This document shows, piece by piece, positions 18,171-28,062 of a stretch of 64,000 bases of DNA (its first letter is position 1; the number at the start of each line of letters is the position of its first letter). The notes below the pieces were generated by a model, which worked only from the letters and a program-made list of their open reading frames with translations, was not told the origin of the DNA and searched no databases. The position numbers were made by a program, and so were the translations under genes. This DNA comes from Citrobacter portucalensis (GTDB lineage: Bacteria; Pseudomonadota; Gammaproteobacteria; Enterobacterales; Enterobacteriaceae), in contig NZ_MVFY01000003.1 in the NCBI RefSeq assembly GCF_002042885.1, positions 186,001-250,000 on the forward strand, given 5' to 3'.

Positions 18171-18920
18171 ATGAAAAGAAAAATTATGGTGGTCACCGCC
18201 GCTTATGGGCACGACCAGGTACGGGCCGCAGGCGGGCAAACGGCAATGCTGCCCATCATCGCTGAAGCCGGTGCTGACGGCGTCGAAATCCGCCGCGAGC
18301 TATTAACCGACGTTGAGCTGAAGACGCTGTCCACGATGGCCTCTGCGATCGAAATCTTCGGCCTGCTGGCCTGTTACTCTGCGCCTGAACCGTTGTTCCT
18401 TGAGGACGGTAGCCTCAACCCCCGTCTTCCAGAACTACTTGAGGAAGCGCAGGCCTTGCAGGCACTGTGGTTAAAAGTCTCCCTCGGCCATTTTTCCCAT
18501 ACCGAACAGTTCGACGTTCTACGCCAATGGCTGGACAACAGCGGAATGGAGCTGGTTGTCGAGAACGATCAGACCGACTGCGGACGCCTGCAGCCGATGC
18601 AGCGCTTTAACGAAGCCTGTCAGGCGCAAAACCTGCCGATATCTTTAACCTTCGATATGGGCAACTGGCTGTGGGTGGGCGACTCCCCGCAACTGGCGGC
18701 GCAGAACCTGGCGTCAACCGTTGGGTATATCCATGTCAAAGCCGCAGTTGCACATCGCGACAGCTACCGCGCCGTACCGCCAGATACCGCCGATCCGCGC
18801 TGGCTGGCGCTGCTAAAAACGCTGCCCAACGATGTCCCACGCGGCATTGAGTTCCCCCTGGAAGGGCAGGATTTGGCGGCGGTTACCCGCCGCTACGTCG
18901 AGCTGTTACGCGAGGAGTAA
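18171..18920 (+). CDS. kguE: KguE, sugar phosphate isomerase/epimerase-like protein of 2-ketogluconate use
   Basis: 249 aa, AP-endonuclease-2/xylose-isomerase-like TIM barrel. Acidic and His metal-ligand candidates are visible: GVEIRRE, VVENDQTDCGR, LTFDMGNW, GYIHVKAA and the C-terminal GIEFPLEG. In Pseudomonas kguE is the first gene of the 2-ketogluconate operon, but its exact reaction is not firmly established. First gene after the operator; three bases separate it from kguK. Confidence 0.82.
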   Translation: MKRKIMVVTAAYGHDQVRAAGGQTAMLPIIAEAGADGVEIRRELLTDVELKTLSTMASAIEIFGLLACYSAPEPLFLEDGSLNPRLPELLEEAQALQALWLKVSLGHFSHTEQFDVLRQWLDNSGMELVVENDQTDCGRLQPMQRFNEACQAQNLPISLTFDMGNWLWVGDSPQLAAQNLASTVGYIHVKAAVAHRDSYRAVPPDTADPRWLALLKTLPNDVPRGIEFPLEGQDLAAVTRRYVELLREE

Positions 18921-18923
18921 CGC

Positions 18924-19862
18924 ATGAAAAATTCACTGGATGTGGTCACTATTGGTGAAGCGATGGCGATGTTTGTCGCCACGCAAACCGGCGAACTGGC
19001 GGATGTGGAGCAGTTTATCAAGCGCGTTGCAGGCGCGGAGCTCAACGTGGCGACCGGTCTTGCCCGTCTGGGCCTGAAGGTCGGTTGGGTGAGCCGTGTA
19101 GGCAACGACAGTTTTGGACGTTTTATCGTTAAGTCGCTGGAAAAAGAAGGGATTGATGCGCAGGGAGTCACCCAGGACGGGCGTTACGCTACTGGCTTTC
19201 AGCTTAAATCTAAGGTCGAAAATGGAACCGATCCCATTGTGGAATATTTCCGTAAAGGTTCCGCTGCCAGCCACCTCAGCATTGAGGATTACCACGAGAA
19301 CTATTTTGCCAGCGCACGTCACTTGCACCTGAGCGGCGTGGCAGCCGCGCTTTCTGCCAGTTCCTATGAACTTCTGGCGCATACCGCCCGCACGCTGAAA
19401 GCCCAAGGGAAGACCATCTCGTTCGACCCGAATTTGCGCCCGGTATTGTGGAAAAGCGAAGCCGAAATGGTGGAAAAACTGAACCGCCTGGCATTTCAGG
19501 CTGACTGGGTTTTACCTGGGTTAAAAGAGGGCATGATTTTAACCGGCCAGCAGACGCCTGAAGCCATCGCCGACTTTTATCTACGCCATGGGGTGAAGGC
19601 TGTGATCGTCAAAACCGGGGCTGATGGCGCCTGGTACAAAACCGCCAGCGGCGAACAAGGCTGCGTGGCACCGGTAAAAGTCGACAACGTGGTCGATACG
19701 GTCGGCGCAGGCGATGGCTTTGCCGTGGGCGTTATTAGCGCCCTGCTGGAAGGCCACTCGTTGCATCAGGCGGTGACACGCGGCAATAAAATTGGCGCAC
19801 TGGCCATTCAGGTTCAGGGCGACAGCGAAGGATTACCCACACGTGAACAATTAGGGGAATAA
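18924..19862 (+). CDS. kguK: 2-ketogluconate kinase KguK (PfkB family)
   Basis: 312 aa carbohydrate kinase of the ribokinase/PfkB family, related to KdgK. The N-terminal VTIGEAMAMFV, the FDPNLRPVLW motif and the C-terminal PfkB signature DTVGAGDGFAVGVISALL with the catalytic Asp are present. In context it phosphorylates 2-ketogluconate to the 6-phosphate, which the downstream reductase would convert to 6-phosphogluconate. Start ATG 18924 follows GAGGAG. 2-Keto-3-deoxygluconate kinase is the alternative reading from sequence alone. Confidence 0.85.
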   Translation: MKNSLDVVTIGEAMAMFVATQTGELADVEQFIKRVAGAELNVATGLARLGLKVGWVSRVGNDSFGRFIVKSLEKEGIDAQGVTQDGRYATGFQLKSKVENGTDPIVEYFRKGSAASHLSIEDYHENYFASARHLHLSGVAAALSASSYELLAHTARTLKAQGKTISFDPNLRPVLWKSEAEMVEKLNRLAFQADWVLPGLKEGMILTGQQTPEAIADFYLRHGVKAVIVKTGADGAWYKTASGEQGCVAPVKVDNVVDTVGAGDGFAVGVISALLEGHSLHQAVTRGNKIGALAIQVQGDSEGLPTREQLGE

Positions 19863-19926
19863 ACTCCCGGCCAACTCTGTACCCTACATACAGAGGCGGC
19901 GTATCAGCATAACCAGAGGGCAGTCT

Positions 19927-21207
19927 ATGAATAGCTCAACTAATGCAGCAAAACGCTGGTGGTACATCATGCCAATCGTGTTTATCACGTATAGCCTGGC
20001 GTACCTTGACCGCGCGAACTTCAGCTTCGCCTCCGCCGCCGGTATCAACGAGGATCTCGGCATTACCAAGGGGATCTCTTCCCTGCTGGGCGCGCTGTTT
20101 TTCCTCGGCTATTTCTTCTTTCAGATCCCGGGCGCAATTTACGCTGAACGCCGCAGCGTACGAAAACTGATTTTTGTCTGTCTGATCCTCTGGGGCGCAT
20201 GCGCGTCGTTAACCGGCATGGTCAGCAATATTCCAATGCTTGCCGCCATCCGCTTTATTCTTGGCGTCGTTGAAGCCGCCGTGATGCCGGCAATGCTGAT
20301 TTACATCAGCAACTGGTTTACGAAATCTGAACGCTCGCGCGCAAACACTTTCCTGATCCTCGGTAATCCGGTCACCGTCCTGTGGATGTCCGTGGTTTCC
20401 GGTTACCTGATTCAGGCGCTGGGCTGGCGGGAAATGTTCATCATTGAGGGCTTTCCGGCCATCATCTGGGCGTTCTGCTGGTGGGTGCTGGTAAAAGACA
20501 AACCGTCTCAGGTCGGTTGGCTGTCAGAATCTGAAAAAGCCGCTCTTCAGGCACAACTGGAAAAAGAGCAGCAAGGCATCAAAGCCGTACGCAACTATAG
20601 CGAGGCTTTCCGCTCACGTAACGTCATCCTGCTGTGTATGCAGTATTTCGCCTGGAGTATTGGCGTCTATGGTTTTGTCCTGTGGCTGCCGTCGATTATC
20701 CGCAACGGCGGCGCAAACCTGGGGATGGTGGAAGTTGGTTGGCTGTCATCCGTACCGTATCTGGCGGCAACGGCGGCGATGATCCTCGTCTCCTGGGCGT
20801 CCGATAAGCTGCAAAACCGTAAGCTGTTTGTCTGGCCACTGTTACTGATCGCGGCGTTCGCGTTTATCGGCTCCTGGGCCGTAGGCGCAGACCACTTCTG
20901 GATTTCTTACACGCTGTTGGTTATTGCAGGCGCGGCAATGTATGCCCCCTATGGTCCCTTCTTCGCCATCATCCCGGAAATGCTGCCGCGCAACGTCGCC
21001 GGTGGGGCAATGGCGTTGATCAACAGCATGGGCGCGCTAGGCTCATTCTTTGGTTCATGGTTTGTCGGCTACCTCAATGGCGCTACCGGCAGCCCGTCTG
21101 CCTCGTACATTTTTATGGGGGTAGCGCTTTTTGTCTCAGTGTGGCTAACGCTCATTGTTAAGCCTGCTAATAATCAACAGCTACCTATTGGCGCACGCCA
21201 CGCTTAA
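19927..21207 (+). CDS. kguT: 2-ketogluconate MFS transporter KguT
   Basis: 426 aa, anion:cation symporter branch of the major facilitator superfamily, with 12 predicted helices. Family features: N-terminal WWYIMPIVFITYSLAYLDRANFSFA, the loop 2-3 region PGAIYAERRSVRKL, and a central basic loop after helix 6. RBS AGAGGG precedes ATG 19927. Located between kinase and reductase, as in other kgu operons, it is most likely the uptake system for 2-ketogluconate. Confidence 0.86.
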   Translation: MNSSTNAAKRWWYIMPIVFITYSLAYLDRANFSFASAAGINEDLGITKGISSLLGALFFLGYFFFQIPGAIYAERRSVRKLIFVCLILWGACASLTGMVSNIPMLAAIRFILGVVEAAVMPAMLIYISNWFTKSERSRANTFLILGNPVTVLWMSVVSGYLIQALGWREMFIIEGFPAIIWAFCWWVLVKDKPSQVGWLSESEKAALQAQLEKEQQGIKAVRNYSEAFRSRNVILLCMQYFAWSIGVYGFVLWLPSIIRNGGANLGMVEVGWLSSVPYLAATAAMILVSWASDKLQNRKLFVWPLLLIAAFAFIGSWAVGADHFWISYTLLVIAGAAMYAPYGPFFAIIPEMLPRNVAGGAMALINSMGALGSFFGSWFVGYLNGATGSPSASYIFMGVALFVSVWLTLIVKPANNQQLPIGARHA

Positions 21208-21229
21208 ATTTTAACTTACGGAGATTCGC

Positions 21230-22204
21230 ATGAAGCCGTCCATTATTCTCTATAAAGCGTTACCTGACGATTTACTGCATCGCCTGGAAGAACATTTTAC
21301 TGTGACTCAGGTGCCTAACCTGCGCCCGGAAACGGTCGCACAGCACGCCGACGCTTTTGCCAATGCAGAAGGTCTGCTGGGCTCCAGTGAAGCCGTCAAT
21401 ACCGCTCTGCTGGAGAAAATGCCCAGGCTGCGTGCGACATCTACGATTTCCGTAGGCTATGACAACTTCGACGTCGATGCCCTCAACGCGCGTAAGGTGC
21501 TGTTGATGCACACGCCAACCGTGCTGACGGAAACCGTCGCCGATACGGTAATGGCGCTGGTGTTAAGCACCGCTCGCCGCGTAGTGGAAGTTGCCGAACG
21601 GGTAAAGGTCGGCGAATGGACCAAAAGTATCGGACCGGACTGGTTTGGTACCGATGTACACCACAAAACGCTGGGGATTGTCGGTATGGGCCGCATTGGG
21701 CTGGCGCTGGCACAACGTGCGCATTTCGGCTTTAGCATGCCGATTCTCTATAATGCGCGCCGTCATCATCAGGAAGCAGAAGAGCGCTTCAATGCACGTT
21801 ACTGCGACCTCGATACGCTGTTGCAGGAGTCTGATTTTGTCTGCCTGATCCTGCCGTTAACCGACGAAACGCATCATCTGTTCAGCACCGAGCAGTTTGC
21901 CAAAATGAAGTCTTCCGCCATTTTCATTAACGCCGGACGTGGCCCGGTGGTCGATGAAAAAGCGTTGATTGCTGCCCTGCAAAAAGGCGAAATTCATGCC
22001 GCTGGCCTGGATGTATTTGAGCAAGAGCCATTATCGGTAGACTCACCGCTGCTGTCACTGCCCAACGTGGTGGCCGTACCGCACATTGGTTCAGCCACGC
22101 ACGAAACGCGCTACAACATGGCGGCCTGTGCGGTGGATAACTTAATCGATGCGCTGCAAGGACACGTTGAGAAGAACTGCGTAAACCCGCAAGTCGCATC
22201 ATAA
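21230..22204 (+). CDS. ghrB: Glyoxylate/hydroxypyruvate/2-ketogluconate reductase GhrB (KguD-type)
   Basis: 324 aa, same as E. coli GhrB (formerly TkrA). D-isomer-specific 2-hydroxyacid dehydrogenase. NAD(P)-binding motif [13 protein letters not shown] near 153-165; catalytic Arg in [10 protein letters not shown], Glu in FEQEPL and His in [12 protein letters not shown]. coli GhrB reduces glyoxylate, hydroxypyruvate and 2-ketogluconate. Here it closes a complete kgu operon, suggesting that the orphan ghrB of E. coli is what remains of such an operon. RBS GGAG is at 8 nt. Confidence 0.93.
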   Translation: MKPSIILYKALPDDLLHRLEEHFTVTQVPNLRPETVAQHADAFANAEGLLGSSEAVNTALLEKMPRLRATSTISVGYDNFDVDALNARKVLLMHTPTVLTETVADTVMALVLSTARRVVEVAERVKVGEWTKSIGPDWFGTDVHHKTLGIVGMGRIGLALAQRAHFGFSMPILYNARRHHQEAEERFNARYCDLDTLLQESDFVCLILPLTDETHHLFSTEQFAKMKSSAIFINAGRGPVVDEKALIAALQKGEIHAAGLDVFEQEPLSVDSPLLSLPNVVAVPHIGSATHETRYNMAACAVDNLIDALQGHVEKNCVNPQVAS

Positions 22205-22207
22205 ACA

Positions 22208-22242
22208 AAAGGCCGGGTAGCGCTTACGCTCACCCGGCCTTT
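22208..22242. terminator. Bidirectional terminator between ghrB and yiaF
   Basis: AAAGGCCGGGT (22208-22218) pairs perfectly with ACCCGGCCTTT (22232-22242) between two convergent genes, with A/T runs on both sides. Confidence 0.85.
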
Positions 22243-22262
22243 CATGTATTACCGTATCTTAA

Positions 22263-22973
22263 TTACTGAGCGGCATTCACCGCAGCAGTCCAGGCCTGAT
22301 TAAATGCCTGATGCTGAGCAGCCAACGGGCCAATCAGCGTATTGTACTGACTTGCCTGCTGTGACGTTGGGAACTGGATACCGTTGGCGACAAAGCTCAC
22401 CTGCGTATCCTGCTGCGCCACAAAATCACCAACCTGCACCAGCTGCTGCGTGAAAATTTGCGCGGCAGGGATCAGCGGCTGTAAGGCCTCTGCTGGTGCA
22501 GTAACAACTTTGTTGTAGACCTGATCAAAGACCGGCTTCAGATCTTCGCCCTGCTTCAGCGCGCCATGCGCAGCATCTGCCTGTAGTTTCGCATTCTGCA
22601 ACTGTTGCCCTAATACACCTAGCGCACCATTTGCCTGACGCAGCGGTTCACGCTGAGTCACATAATCCTGAGGAACACGAATCGCATTTACGCTATCAAC
22701 CACCGGACGCAGACCGGAGTCCATCGCCTGATTAACCTGCTGCGAATAGCCATACAGAATCGCGTAATCAGACACAAACGGGCCAAACTGTTTTTTCTGA
22801 TCGGCGGTCAGCGTTGGTAAACGCTCTCCGCTACGCATTGCAGTATTCTGCAGAAAATCGATAAACGCTTTGCGTTGATCGCCTTCTTTATCAAAACACC
22901 CACTCAGGCCAACTACCATTAAGAGCGCCAAAACAGGCGCAAACCAGCGAGAGCAGGACTTACCTGTCGCCAT
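22263..22973 (-). CDS. yiaF: YiaF, DUF3053 lipoprotein
   Basis: 236 aa from ATG 22971-22973 (MATGKSCSRWFAPVLALLMVVGLSGCFDK), preceded by AAAGGAG; an upstream in-frame ATG at 23033 lacks conservation. Lipoprotein signal peptide with lipobox LSGC. The mature part is helical and Gln/Ala-rich with no catalytic motif. Envelope protein of unknown function, conserved in enterobacteria. Confidence 0.93.
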   Translation of the reverse strand: MATGKSCSRWFAPVLALLMVVGLSGCFDKEGDQRKAFIDFLQNTAMRSGERLPTLTADQKKQFGPFVSDYAILYGYSQQVNQAMDSGLRPVVDSVNAIRVPQDYVTQREPLRQANGALGVLGQQLQNAKLQADAAHGALKQGEDLKPVFDQVYNKVVTAPAEALQPLIPAAQIFTQQLVQVGDFVAQQDTQVSFVANGIQFPTSQQASQYNTLIGPLAAQHQAFNQAWTAAVNAAQ

Positions 22974-23353
22974 TTTAATACTCCTTTCACCCAAAAATGC
23001 GCACAACGACACCCGCGTGCCTGACGTTGACAAGGATAGTCCAGGTCAGCCCCGCAAGATACCCTTTCCGCGTAATCTTGTGGGGGAAAATAACCGTTCC
23101 CGCCACCGTTCGTTTTGCTAAACAATGCTGCATTCACCACTCGGCGTCATATTTTAGTCATCTTTACAATCGGAATCGATCGTTCGGAGATTCCGACCTT
23201 TATCAGTTCGTTAGCCAGCAAAAGATTGTCACCTGCGATCCGCTGAAACGAATCCATCACACAACCCTTAAATCCGGCTTCATTTTTTCCGACTACTCTT
23301 AATGAGCTTCGAAGAAATTCACGATCCCGCTGTGTGATTTGTAGGAGTTCTCA

Positions 23354-23644
23354 ATGGAATACAAAGATCCTATGTTTGAACTGCTAAGCAGTCTGGAGCA
23401 GATTGTTTTTAAAGATGTATCGCAGACGGTCACTCTGCCGCAAAAAACCAACCCTTTCACCGAATTTGAACAGCTACGACGAGGGACAGGTTTAAAAACA
23501 GATGATTTTGCCCGAGTGATGGGCGTGACGGTCGCGATGGTTCATGAATGGGAGTCTAAACGCGTAAAGCCTTCCACTACCGAATTGAAGTTAATGCGCC
23601 TGATTCAGGCAGACCCTAGGTTAAGTAAGCAACTGATGGATTGA
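23354..23644 (+). CDS. yiaG: YiaG, XRE-type HTH regulator
   Basis: 96 aa as in E. coli. A single helix-turn-helix occupies about residues 40-70 (GTGLKTDDFARVMGVTVAMVHEWESKRVKPS), like HigA/MqsA antitoxin DNA-binding parts. No toxin gene is adjacent. RBS AGGAG at 23342-23346. Targets unknown. Confidence 0.92.
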   Translation: MEYKDPMFELLSSLEQIVFKDVSQTVTLPQKTNPFTEFEQLRRGTGLKTDDFARVMGVTVAMVHEWESKRVKPSTTELKLMRLIQADPRLSKQLMD

Positions 23645-23666
23645 ACTATTTTTCAATTTTGCTTAA

Positions 23667-23691
23667 GAACGGTCCTGTTTCAGGGCCGTTC
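23667..23691 (+). terminator. Terminator-like hairpin after yiaG
   Basis: GAACGGTCCT (23667-23676) pairs with AGGGCCGTTC (23682-23691), one G-U pair, 5-nt loop, followed by a short pyrimidine run. Confidence 0.6.
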
Positions 23692-23727
23692 TCTTACGAA
23701 GGTTATCCACAAAAAAGAAAATAGTAG

Positions 23728-23923
23728 TTGCATCCACATGCGTAAAATGAGTTAATGCCCTCAACGGTTTGACGTACAGACCATTACAGCAGTTAGTAAG
23801 GCAAGTCCCTTCAAGAGTTATCGTTGATACCCTTCGTAGTGAGCATTTCCTTTACTGTTAAAAAATCTGTAAAGCACGCCATATCGCCGAAAGGCACACT
23901 TATTTTTTAAAAGGTAATACACT
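23728..23923 (+). promoter_or_regulatory. cspA promoter and long cold-responsive 5' UTR
   Basis: -35 TTGCAT (23728-23733), 17-bp spacer, -10 GTTAAT (23751-23756). The transcript would start near 23764 with the cold-box segment ACGGTTTGACGTACAGACC. The roughly 160-nt leader closely follows the E. coli cspA leader, including GGCAAGTCCCTTCAAGAG and GCCGAAAGGCAC before the SD AAGG. In E. coli this leader is an RNA thermosensor: at low temperature it folds into a more stable, translatable form. Confidence 0.85.
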
Positions 23924-24136
23924 ATGTCCGGTAAAATGACTGGTATCGTAAAATGGTTCAACGCTGACAAAGGTTTCGGCTTCATCACTCCTGACGATGG
24001 CTCTAAAGACGTGTTCGTACACTTCTCTGCTATCCAGAACGATGGCTACAAATCTCTGGACGAAGGTCAGAAAGTTTCCTTCACCATCGAAAGCGGCGCT
24101 AAAGGCCCGGCAGCTGGCAACGTAACCAGCCTGTAA
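23924..24136 (+). CDS. cspA: Major cold-shock protein CspA
   Basis: 70 aa single cold-shock domain. RNP1 KGFGFITP and RNP2 VFVHFSAI are intact. Binds single-stranded RNA and DNA and acts as an RNA chaperone at low temperature. Expression is governed by the long 5' UTR just upstream; a strong terminator follows. Confidence 0.97.
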
Positions 24137-24159
24137 GCTTAAAAAGCTCAAAATTCTGA

Positions 24160-24188
24160 ATCCCTGCCAAACGGCGGGGATTTTTTTT
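24160..24188 (+). terminator. Terminator of cspA
   Basis: TCCCTGCC/GGCGGGGA stem with an AAAC loop, followed by eight T at 24181-24188. Confidence 0.9.
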
Positions 24189-24250
24189 ATCTGTACTTCG
24201 CAGCACATCCCACCTAAACGCTTCTTTGCATTACTTTACCCGTCGCCCCT

Positions 24251-24281
24251 TTGACCTTTCCCTAAGGGCAAGCTTTATAGT
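24251..24281 (+). promoter_or_regulatory. CueR-type promoter of cueP
   Basis: -35 TTGACC (24251-24256) and -10 TATAGT (24276-24281) are separated by 19 bp, the long spacing typical of MerR-family-activated promoters. The spacer holds a dyad, ACCTTTCCC then CTA then an arm GGGCAAGCT, 7 of 9 positions symmetrical and close to the CueR box. This predicts copper induction by CueR. Confidence 0.85.
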
Positions 24282-24323
24282 GAGCCAGTCTATATTCCAC
24301 AATTTTCACAAGGAATTGAAGCT

Positions 24324-24863
24324 ATGTCGAAATCCTCACTGCTGCTGATTTTAGGTTTGCTCACTACAGGTACTGCGTTCGCGGCAACGCCGGAAGCTAC
24401 TTTTCTGGCCGAACACGGGCTTAGCGGGAAATCCGTCGAACAAATCGTAGAGACGATTGATCAGTCACCGCAGAGTCGCCCGCTGCCGTACTCAGCGTCC
24501 ATCACCAGCACCGCGTTGAAGCTCTCTTCGGGCGATCAGGTTTATACCCTGCCGCTCGGTGAAAAATTCTATCTGTCATTTGCCCCGTATGAATGGCAAA
24601 CACATCCTTGCTTCAACCACAGTCTTTCTGGCTGCCAGGGCGAAATGCCGGAGAAGACATTCAATGTCAAAGTGACGGATAACAAGGGTGATGTGGTGGT
24701 ACAAAAAGCGATGAAGAGCGGCCGTAATGGCTTTGTCGGGGTATGGCTACCGCGCAATATGGAAGGCACCATTGCAGTGAGCTACAACGGTAAAACGGCG
24801 GAGTATCCTATTAAGACGATGGAAGACAGCCAGACATGTCTGACAAAATTGCAGTTGCGCTAA
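24324..24863 (+). CDS. cueP: CueP, periplasmic copper-binding protein
   Basis: 179 aa. Signal peptide (MSKSSLLLILGLLTTGTAFA) then a mature periplasmic protein. Three cysteines match the CueP pattern: HPCFNHSLSGC (two close together) and a C-terminal TCL near residue 173. In Salmonella CueP takes up periplasmic copper, replacing the Cus system, and supplies copper to SodCII. Position between cspA and glyS is the same as in Salmonella; E. coli K-12 lacks the gene. The CueR-type promoter supports the call. Confidence 0.9.
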   Translation: MSKSSLLLILGLLTTGTAFAATPEATFLAEHGLSGKSVEQIVETIDQSPQSRPLPYSASITSTALKLSSGDQVYTLPLGEKFYLSFAPYEWQTHPCFNHSLSGCQGEMPEKTFNVKVTDNKGDVVVQKAMKSGRNGFVGVWLPRNMEGTIAVSYNGKTAEYPIKTMEDSQTCLTKLQLR

Positions 24864-24875
24864 CAACATAAAAAA

Positions 24876-24955
24876 ATGCCGGATGGCGCAATGCTTATCC
24901 GGCCTACTGGTGTTTCTCTCGTAGGCCGGATAAGGCGAAGCCGCCATCCGGCATT
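24876..24955. repeat. BIME: paired REP elements between cueP and glyS
   Basis: ATGCCGGATGGCG...CTTATCCGGCCTAC and GTAGGCCGGATAAGGCG...CGCCATCCGGCAT are inverted to each other. They form a long hairpin between two convergent genes and probably end both messages. Confidence 0.85.
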
Positions 24956-24976
24956 TTCTAAGTCAGCGCAGGGCCG

Positions 24977-27046
24977 TTACTGCAGCAGAGAAATATCTGC
25001 CACGCGCAGGAACAGCTCGCGCAGTTTTTCGAGCATAGACAGACGGTTAATACGCAGATCTTTATCTTCTACGTTGACCATCACTTTCTCGAAGAACGCA
25101 TCAACCGGTTCACGCAGTTCCGCCAACTCAACCAGCGCTTCCTGGTAACGACCGGCAGCGAAGACAGGCTCCAGCTTATCGCGCAGCACAACCACCTGCA
25201 TCGCCAGCGCAATTTCTTCCGGCTCTTTCAGCGTTGCCGCATTCACGCGGTCATTCAGCGTCTCTTCAGACTTCGCCAGGATGTTCGATACACGCTTGTT
25301 CGCGGCAGCCAGCGCGGACGCGGCTTCCAGCGTACGGAAGTGCGAAACCGCCTTCATACGTGCGTCAAAATCAGCCGGACGAGTCGGACGACGTGCCAGT
25401 ACGGCCTGAATGGTGTCGACGGTGTAACCTTCGTCCTGATACCAGGCGCGGAAGCGACCGAGCATAAAGTCGATAACGTCATCCACCACGTTGGCGTTGG
25501 TCAGCTTGTCACCATACAGACGAACCGCTTCTTCGGTCAGCGTTTGCAGATCCAGATTCAGGTTCTTCTCAACGATAATACGCAGCACACCCAGCGCAGC
25601 ACGACGCAGCGCAAACGGGTCTTTGTCGCCTTTCGGATGCTGACCGATACCGAAGATACCCGCCAGGGTGTCCATCTTGTCAGCAATCGCCACGGCACAA
25701 GCTACCGGGTTCGACGGCAGGTCATCACCGGCAAAACGCGGCTGATACTGCTCGTTCAGCGCCACAGCTACATCTTCTGCTTCGCCATCGTGACGCGCGT
25801 AGTGCATGCCCATCACACCCTGGGTGTCGGTGAACTCGAAGACCATGTTGGTCATCAGGTCACACTTGGACAGCAGGCCAGCACGCGTTGCGTGGTTAAC
25901 ATCAGCGCCAATCTGACCAGCAATCCAGCCCGCCAGCGCCTGGATACGGTCAGTCTTGTCGCGCAGCGTACCCAGTTGCTGTTGGAACAGCACGGTTTGC
26001 AGACGCGGCAGATGGTCTTCCAGACGTTTTTTACGGTCGGTATTGAAGAAGAACTCGGCATCCGCCAGGCGCGGACGAACGACTTTCTCGTTACCGGAGA
26101 TAATCTGGATCGGATCTTTCGATTCGATGTTGGCAACGAAGATAAAGTTCGGCAGCAGTTTGCCGTCGTTCGCGTAAACCGGGAAGTACTTCTGGTCACC
26201 TTTCATGGTGTGTACCAGCGCTTCAGACGGAACAGCGAGGAATTTCTCTTCGAATTTCGCGGTCAGCACTACCGGCCATTCCACCAGCGAGGTGACTTCT
26301 TCCAGCAGGCTTTCGCTCAGGTCAGCGTTACCGCCAATCTTACGCGCCGCTTCTTCAGCATCGGCTTTGATTTTCGCTTTACGCTCAGCGTAATCCGCAA
26401 TTACTTTGCCGCGCTCACGCAGGATTTCCGGGTACTGATCGGCAGAATCGATAGTGAATTCCGGCTCGCCCATAAAGCGGTGTCCACGGATCACGCGATC
26501 GGACTGAATGCCCAGAATCGTTGCCGGAATCACTTTGTCGCCCAACAGCAGGGTCACGGTGTGAACCGGACGCACGAAGTGGACATCAGACGCGCCCCAG
26601 CGCATCAGTTTCGGGATAGGCAGCTTCGCCAGTGACGTGGCGATCATGTTTGGCAGTAGCGTTTCTGCGCTTTCGCCTTTTACATGCGCACGGTACAGCA
26701 GCCATTCGCCTTTGTCGGTAGTCAGACGCTCAGCCTGATCAACCGTGATACCGCAGCCACGTGCCCAACCTTCTGCCGCTTTGCTCGGTTTGCCTTCAGC
26801 GTCAAACGCCTGAGCAATGGCCGGACCGCGTTTTTCAACTTCGCGATCGGGTTGAGATTCCGCCAGATTCGCGACTTTCAGCGCCAGACGACGCGGCGCA
26901 GCGAACCACTCAACGTTGCCGTGCGCGATGCCAGCGTTATCCAGCTCCGCGGTAAAGTTTGCAGCAAAGGACTCAGCCAGGCTGCGCAGTGCTTTTGGTG
27001 GCAGCTCTTCAGTGCCGATTTCCACCAGAAAAGTTTTCTCAGACAT
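24977..27046 (-). CDS. glyS: Glycine--tRNA ligase beta subunit
   Basis: 689 aa, the E. coli length. Large subunit of the bacterial alpha2beta2 GlyRS, which binds and positions tRNA-Gly. N-terminal [16 protein letters not shown] and the C-terminal anticodon-binding (DALR-like) region are intact. Begins 9 bp after glyQ in one operon. Confidence 0.97.
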   Translation of the reverse strand: MSEKTFLVEIGTEELPPKALRSLAESFAANFTAELDNAGIAHGNVEWFAAPRRLALKVANLAESQPDREVEKRGPAIAQAFDAEGKPSKAAEGWARGCGITVDQAERLTTDKGEWLLYRAHVKGESAETLLPNMIATSLAKLPIPKLMRWGASDVHFVRPVHTVTLLLGDKVIPATILGIQSDRVIRGHRFMGEPEFTIDSADQYPEILRERGKVIADYAERKAKIKADAEEAARKIGGNADLSESLLEEVTSLVEWPVVLTAKFEEKFLAVPSEALVHTMKGDQKYFPVYANDGKLLPNFIFVANIESKDPIQIISGNEKVVRPRLADAEFFFNTDRKKRLEDHLPRLQTVLFQQQLGTLRDKTDRIQALAGWIAGQIGADVNHATRAGLLSKCDLMTNMVFEFTDTQGVMGMHYARHDGEAEDVAVALNEQYQPRFAGDDLPSNPVACAVAIADKMDTLAGIFGIGQHPKGDKDPFALRRAALGVLRIIVEKNLNLDLQTLTEEAVRLYGDKLTNANVVDDVIDFMLGRFRAWYQDEGYTVDTIQAVLARRPTRPADFDARMKAVSHFRTLEAASALAAANKRVSNILAKSEETLNDRVNAATLKEPEEIALAMQVVVLRDKLEPVFAAGRYQEALVELAELREPVDAFFEKVMVNVEDKDLRINRLSMLEKLRELFLRVADISLLQ

Positions 27047-27055
27047 GGCCGCCTC

Positions 27056-27967
27056 TTATTTGTCTTTGTTGCACATCGGGAAGCCAAGGGCTTCACGGGA
27101 AGCGTAATAAGCTTCTGCCACTGCTTTGGTCAGGGTGCGAATGCGCAGGATATAGCGCTGACGCTCGGTGACGGAGATGGCTTTACGCGCATCCAGCAGG
27201 TTGAAGCTATGGGCGGCTTTCAGAATACGTTCATACGCAGGCAGCGGCAGCGGATTTTCCAGCGCCAGCAGCTGCTGCGCTTCTTTCTCGTACTGCTCGA
27301 AGCAGGTGAACAGGAAGTCCACGTCGGCGTATTCGAAGTTGTAGGTGGATTGCTCCACTTCGTTCTGATGGAACACGTCGCCGTAAGTGGTTTTACCCAG
27401 CGGGCCGTCGCTCCAGACCAGGTCGTAAACGCTGTCTACGCCCTGAATGTACATGGCCAGACGTTCCAGACCGTAAGTAATTTCCCCGGTTACTGGTTTA
27501 CATTCCAGGCCACCAACCTGCTGGAAGTAGGTGAACTGCGTCACTTCCATGCCGTTCAGCCACACTTCCCAACCCAGACCCCAGGCACCCAGCGTTGGGT
27601 TTTCCCAGTTATCTTCCACGAAACGGATATCGTGAATGGTCGGGTCCATACCCAGTTCTTTCAGAGAACCCAGGTACAGCTCCTGAATGTTGTCCGGAGA
27701 CGGCTTAATCACTACCTGGAACTGATAGTAGTGCTGTAAGCGGTTCGGGTTTTCGCCATAGCGGCCATCGGTCGGACGACGAGAAGGCTGCACATAAGCA
27801 GTCGCCATCGGCTCCGGCCCCAGCGCACGCAGGCAGGTCATTGGGTGAGATGTTCCCGCGCCGACTTCCATGTCCAATGGTTGAACGATGGTGCAGCCCT
27901 GGCGAGCCCAGTAATCCTGTAAGGTCAGGATCAAGCCCTGGAAGGTCCTGGTATCAAACTTTTGCAT
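27056..27967 (-). CDS. glyQ: Glycine--tRNA ligase alpha subunit
   Basis: 303 aa, as in E. coli. Class II catalytic subunit that forms glycyl-adenylate. N-terminal [20 protein letters not shown], motif 2-like [17 protein letters not shown] and [20 protein letters not shown] are clear. First gene of glyQS. Confidence 0.97.
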
Positions 27968-28062
27968 ATTATTTCGTGCTGGATACGTGTGGATTTAAAG
28001 GAAGCGATCAGTATACCCGCTGGCTGCAAGATATACAGTACGAAACGGGAAAAAGGGGGAAC

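Noticed and set aside
23354-23644. YiaG as antitoxin of a HigBA/MqsRA-type pair
   Set aside because: No toxin-sized open frame adjoins it; flanked by the yiaF promoter region and the cspA leader.
23645-23923. hokA/sokA-type toxin-antitoxin near cspA, as in E. coli K-12
   Set aside because: No Hok-like reading frame is present; the space is filled by the yiaG terminator and the cspA promoter and leader.
25340-27739. Long open frames antisense to glyS and glyQ
   Set aside because: Same effect in highly expressed genes; the sense frames are full-length conserved GlyRS subunits.
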